Assembly (NCBI RefSeq): GCF_029227915.1
Contig: NC_079877.1
Coordinates: 36,173,851 to 36,237,850 of the forward strand
Source: Hydractinia symbiolongicarpus
Taxonomy: Eukaryota > Cnidaria > Hydrozoa > Anthoathecata > Hydractiniidae
Direction: 5' to 3'
Length of the DNA: 64,000 nt
In this document: positions 62,901-64,000 of the stretch, in pieces
Layout: every line of letters begins with the position of its first letter
How positions within the stretch are numbered: position 1 is the stretch's first letter
The notes under the pieces: generated by a model
Databases searched by the model: none
Seen by the model: only the letters and a program-made list of their open reading frames with translations
Told to the model about the DNA's origin: nothing
Translations under genes and position numbers: made by a program

Positions 62901-64000
62901 GGAAATGAGTTTACTCCCTGAGTACTTTGTTTGTATACATTCGACAATACGGGCCAAGCCTGGGATTTACGGGAAATCGCGGGTTTTTGTTTGCCAGCGA
63001 TTAAACCTCTTTCATTAAGCGTCTCATCAAAAATGAAAACATTTTTGAAAACTACAAGTCTCATGCGTTTTAGTGGTGAAAAAATAATTTAAAAAATCGT
63101 TCATGAAATGAGTTTACTTCCTGGGTACTTTCTCTGTATACTTTAGACTATACGGGCCGAGTCCGGGATTTACGGGAAATCGCGGGTTTTCGTTTGCCGG
63201 CGATTAAACTTCTTTTATTCAGCGTCTCATCAAAAATGAAAACATTTTTGAAAACTACAAGTCTCATACGTTTTAGTGGTGAAAAAATAATTTAAAAAAT
63301 CGTTCGGGAAATAAGTTTACTCCCTGGGAATTTTTTTTGTATACTTTGACTATACGGGCCGAGTCCGGGATTTGCGGGAAATCGCGGGTTTTCGTTTGCC
63401 GGCGATTAAACGTCTGTTATTCAGCGTCTCATCAAAAATGAAAACATTTTTGAAAACTACAAGTCTCATGCCTTTTAGTGGTGAAAAAATAATTCAAAAA
63501 ATCGTTCGGGAAATGAGTTTACTTCCTGGGTACTTTCTTTGTATACATTCAACTATACGAGCCAAGCCTGGGATTTACGGGAAATCGCGGGTTTTAGTTT
63601 GCCGGCGATTAAACCTCTTTCATTAAGCGTCTCATCAAAAATGAAAACATTTTTAAAAAATACAAGTCTCATGCGTTTTAGTGGTGAAAAAATAATTAAA
63701 AAAATCGTTCGGGAAATGAGTTTACTTTCTTGGTACTTTCTCTGTATACTTTTGACTTTACGGGCCGAGTCCGGGATTTACGGGAAATCGCGGGTTTTCG
63801 CTTGCCAGCGATTAAACTTCTTTTATTCAGCGTCTCATCAAAAAAAAAAACATTTTTGAAAACTACAGGTCTCATGCGTTTTAGTGTTTAAAAAATAATT
63901 TAAAAAATCGTTCGGGAAATGAGTTTACTCCCTGGGTACTTTCTTTGTATACCTTTAGCTATACGGGCCGAGTCCGGGATTTAAGGGAATTCGCGGGTTT
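59960..64000 (+). repeat. 203-bp satellite array, continuation to the window edge
   Basis: The monomer resumes at CTCTTTCATTAAGCG, exactly where it was broken at 59331. About 20 further copies then run to the last base. These copies are closest to monomers at 57.0-58.6 kb, with which they share 1422-bp units. The array clearly continues beyond the window. Confidence 0.98.

Larger units (their letters stand above)
57021..63250 (+). repeat. Higher-order repeat, 1422 bp (7 monomers), third domain
   Basis: Landmarks at 60696/62118 and 61305/62727 are offset by 1422 (7 x 203 plus 1). A related copy lies at 57021/57630. The LINE-bearing stretch lies between the first copy and the other two. A one-base longer monomer with GGTGAAAAAAAAAATTCG marks each copy and links two frames into a 107-codon opposite-strand open frame, which is an artefact. 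Confidence 0.85.

Noticed and set aside
6100-64000. The dozens of repeated 60-116-codon open frames in the array as a gene family
   Set aside because: They overlap on both strands, cross monomer boundaries with a frame shift, match no protein family I know and vary with the monomer classes. They are shadows of the satellite.
6043-64000. CRISPR array
   Set aside because: The repeat is continuous with no unique spacers, the unit is 203 bp, and the setting is animal DNA.
6043-64000. CENP-B box in the monomer
   Set aside because: I checked each TTCG on both strands of the consensus against the pattern NTTCGNNNNANNCGGGN. The closest (CGTTCGGGAAATGAG) lacks the CGGG half.
6043-64000. Telomeric or subtelomeric repeat
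   Set aside because: No TTAGGG-type runs are present at any point in the window.

Overview
The window reads as animal nuclear DNA. It has spliced genes with short GT...AG introns (49 to 992 bp), AT-rich non-coding sequence, a MITE, a LINE fragment and a very long satellite array. No bacterial gene organisation is visible. The composition, the LINE type and the spliced gene, which resembles uncharacterised multi-copy cnidarian proteins as I remember them, suggest a cnidarian, perhaps a hydrozoan. That assignment is inference and needs a protein search.

Left flank, 1-6042. A multi-exon gene runs on the minus strand and leaves the window at base 1. I reconstructed eight coding exons (4277-3634, 2889-2503, 2003-1922, 1617-1521, 1327-about 1131, 998-956, 906-724, 638-<1). 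All junction phases agree, giving 757 codons with no stop. A non-coding first exon ending at 5281 and a CCAAT/YY1/E2F-like cluster at 5341-5400 probably form its 5' end. Its introns hold a 28-bp minisatellite, a MITE with terminal inverted repeats, two palindromic hairpins and a 62-nt tRNA-like sequence. Just before the array are a fold-back sequence (5774-5843) and a short stretch resembling the end of a DDE transposase (about 5970-6042).

Satellite array, 6043 to beyond 64000. About 282 head-to-tail copies of a 203-bp monomer, all in one orientation, fill the rest of the window. They are interrupted once, by a 628-bp 5'-truncated non-LTR retrotransposon (59332-59959). The monomer is about 38% GC, rich in CpG, and carries four G-triplets about one helical turn apart, followed by A/T tracts. 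Monomers fall into at least three sequence classes. They are arranged as a mosaic of higher-order repeats whose lengths are near-multiples of 203 (405, 608, 811, 1013, 1218, 1420, 1624, 2028, 3450, about 5682 and 6089 bp). The clearest case is a complete 2028-bp tandem duplication with a hybrid monomer at the join (18534). Composition splits the array into three domains, about 6-33 kb, 33-57 kb and 57-64 kb.

The many 60-116-codon open frames across the array, on both strands, are by-products of the repeat and are not annotated as genes. The window therefore holds one real but incomplete host-type gene, one dead LINE fragment, and a satellite array of the kind found at centromeres, pericentromeres or other heterochromatin. 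Which of these it is cannot be decided from the sequence alone.
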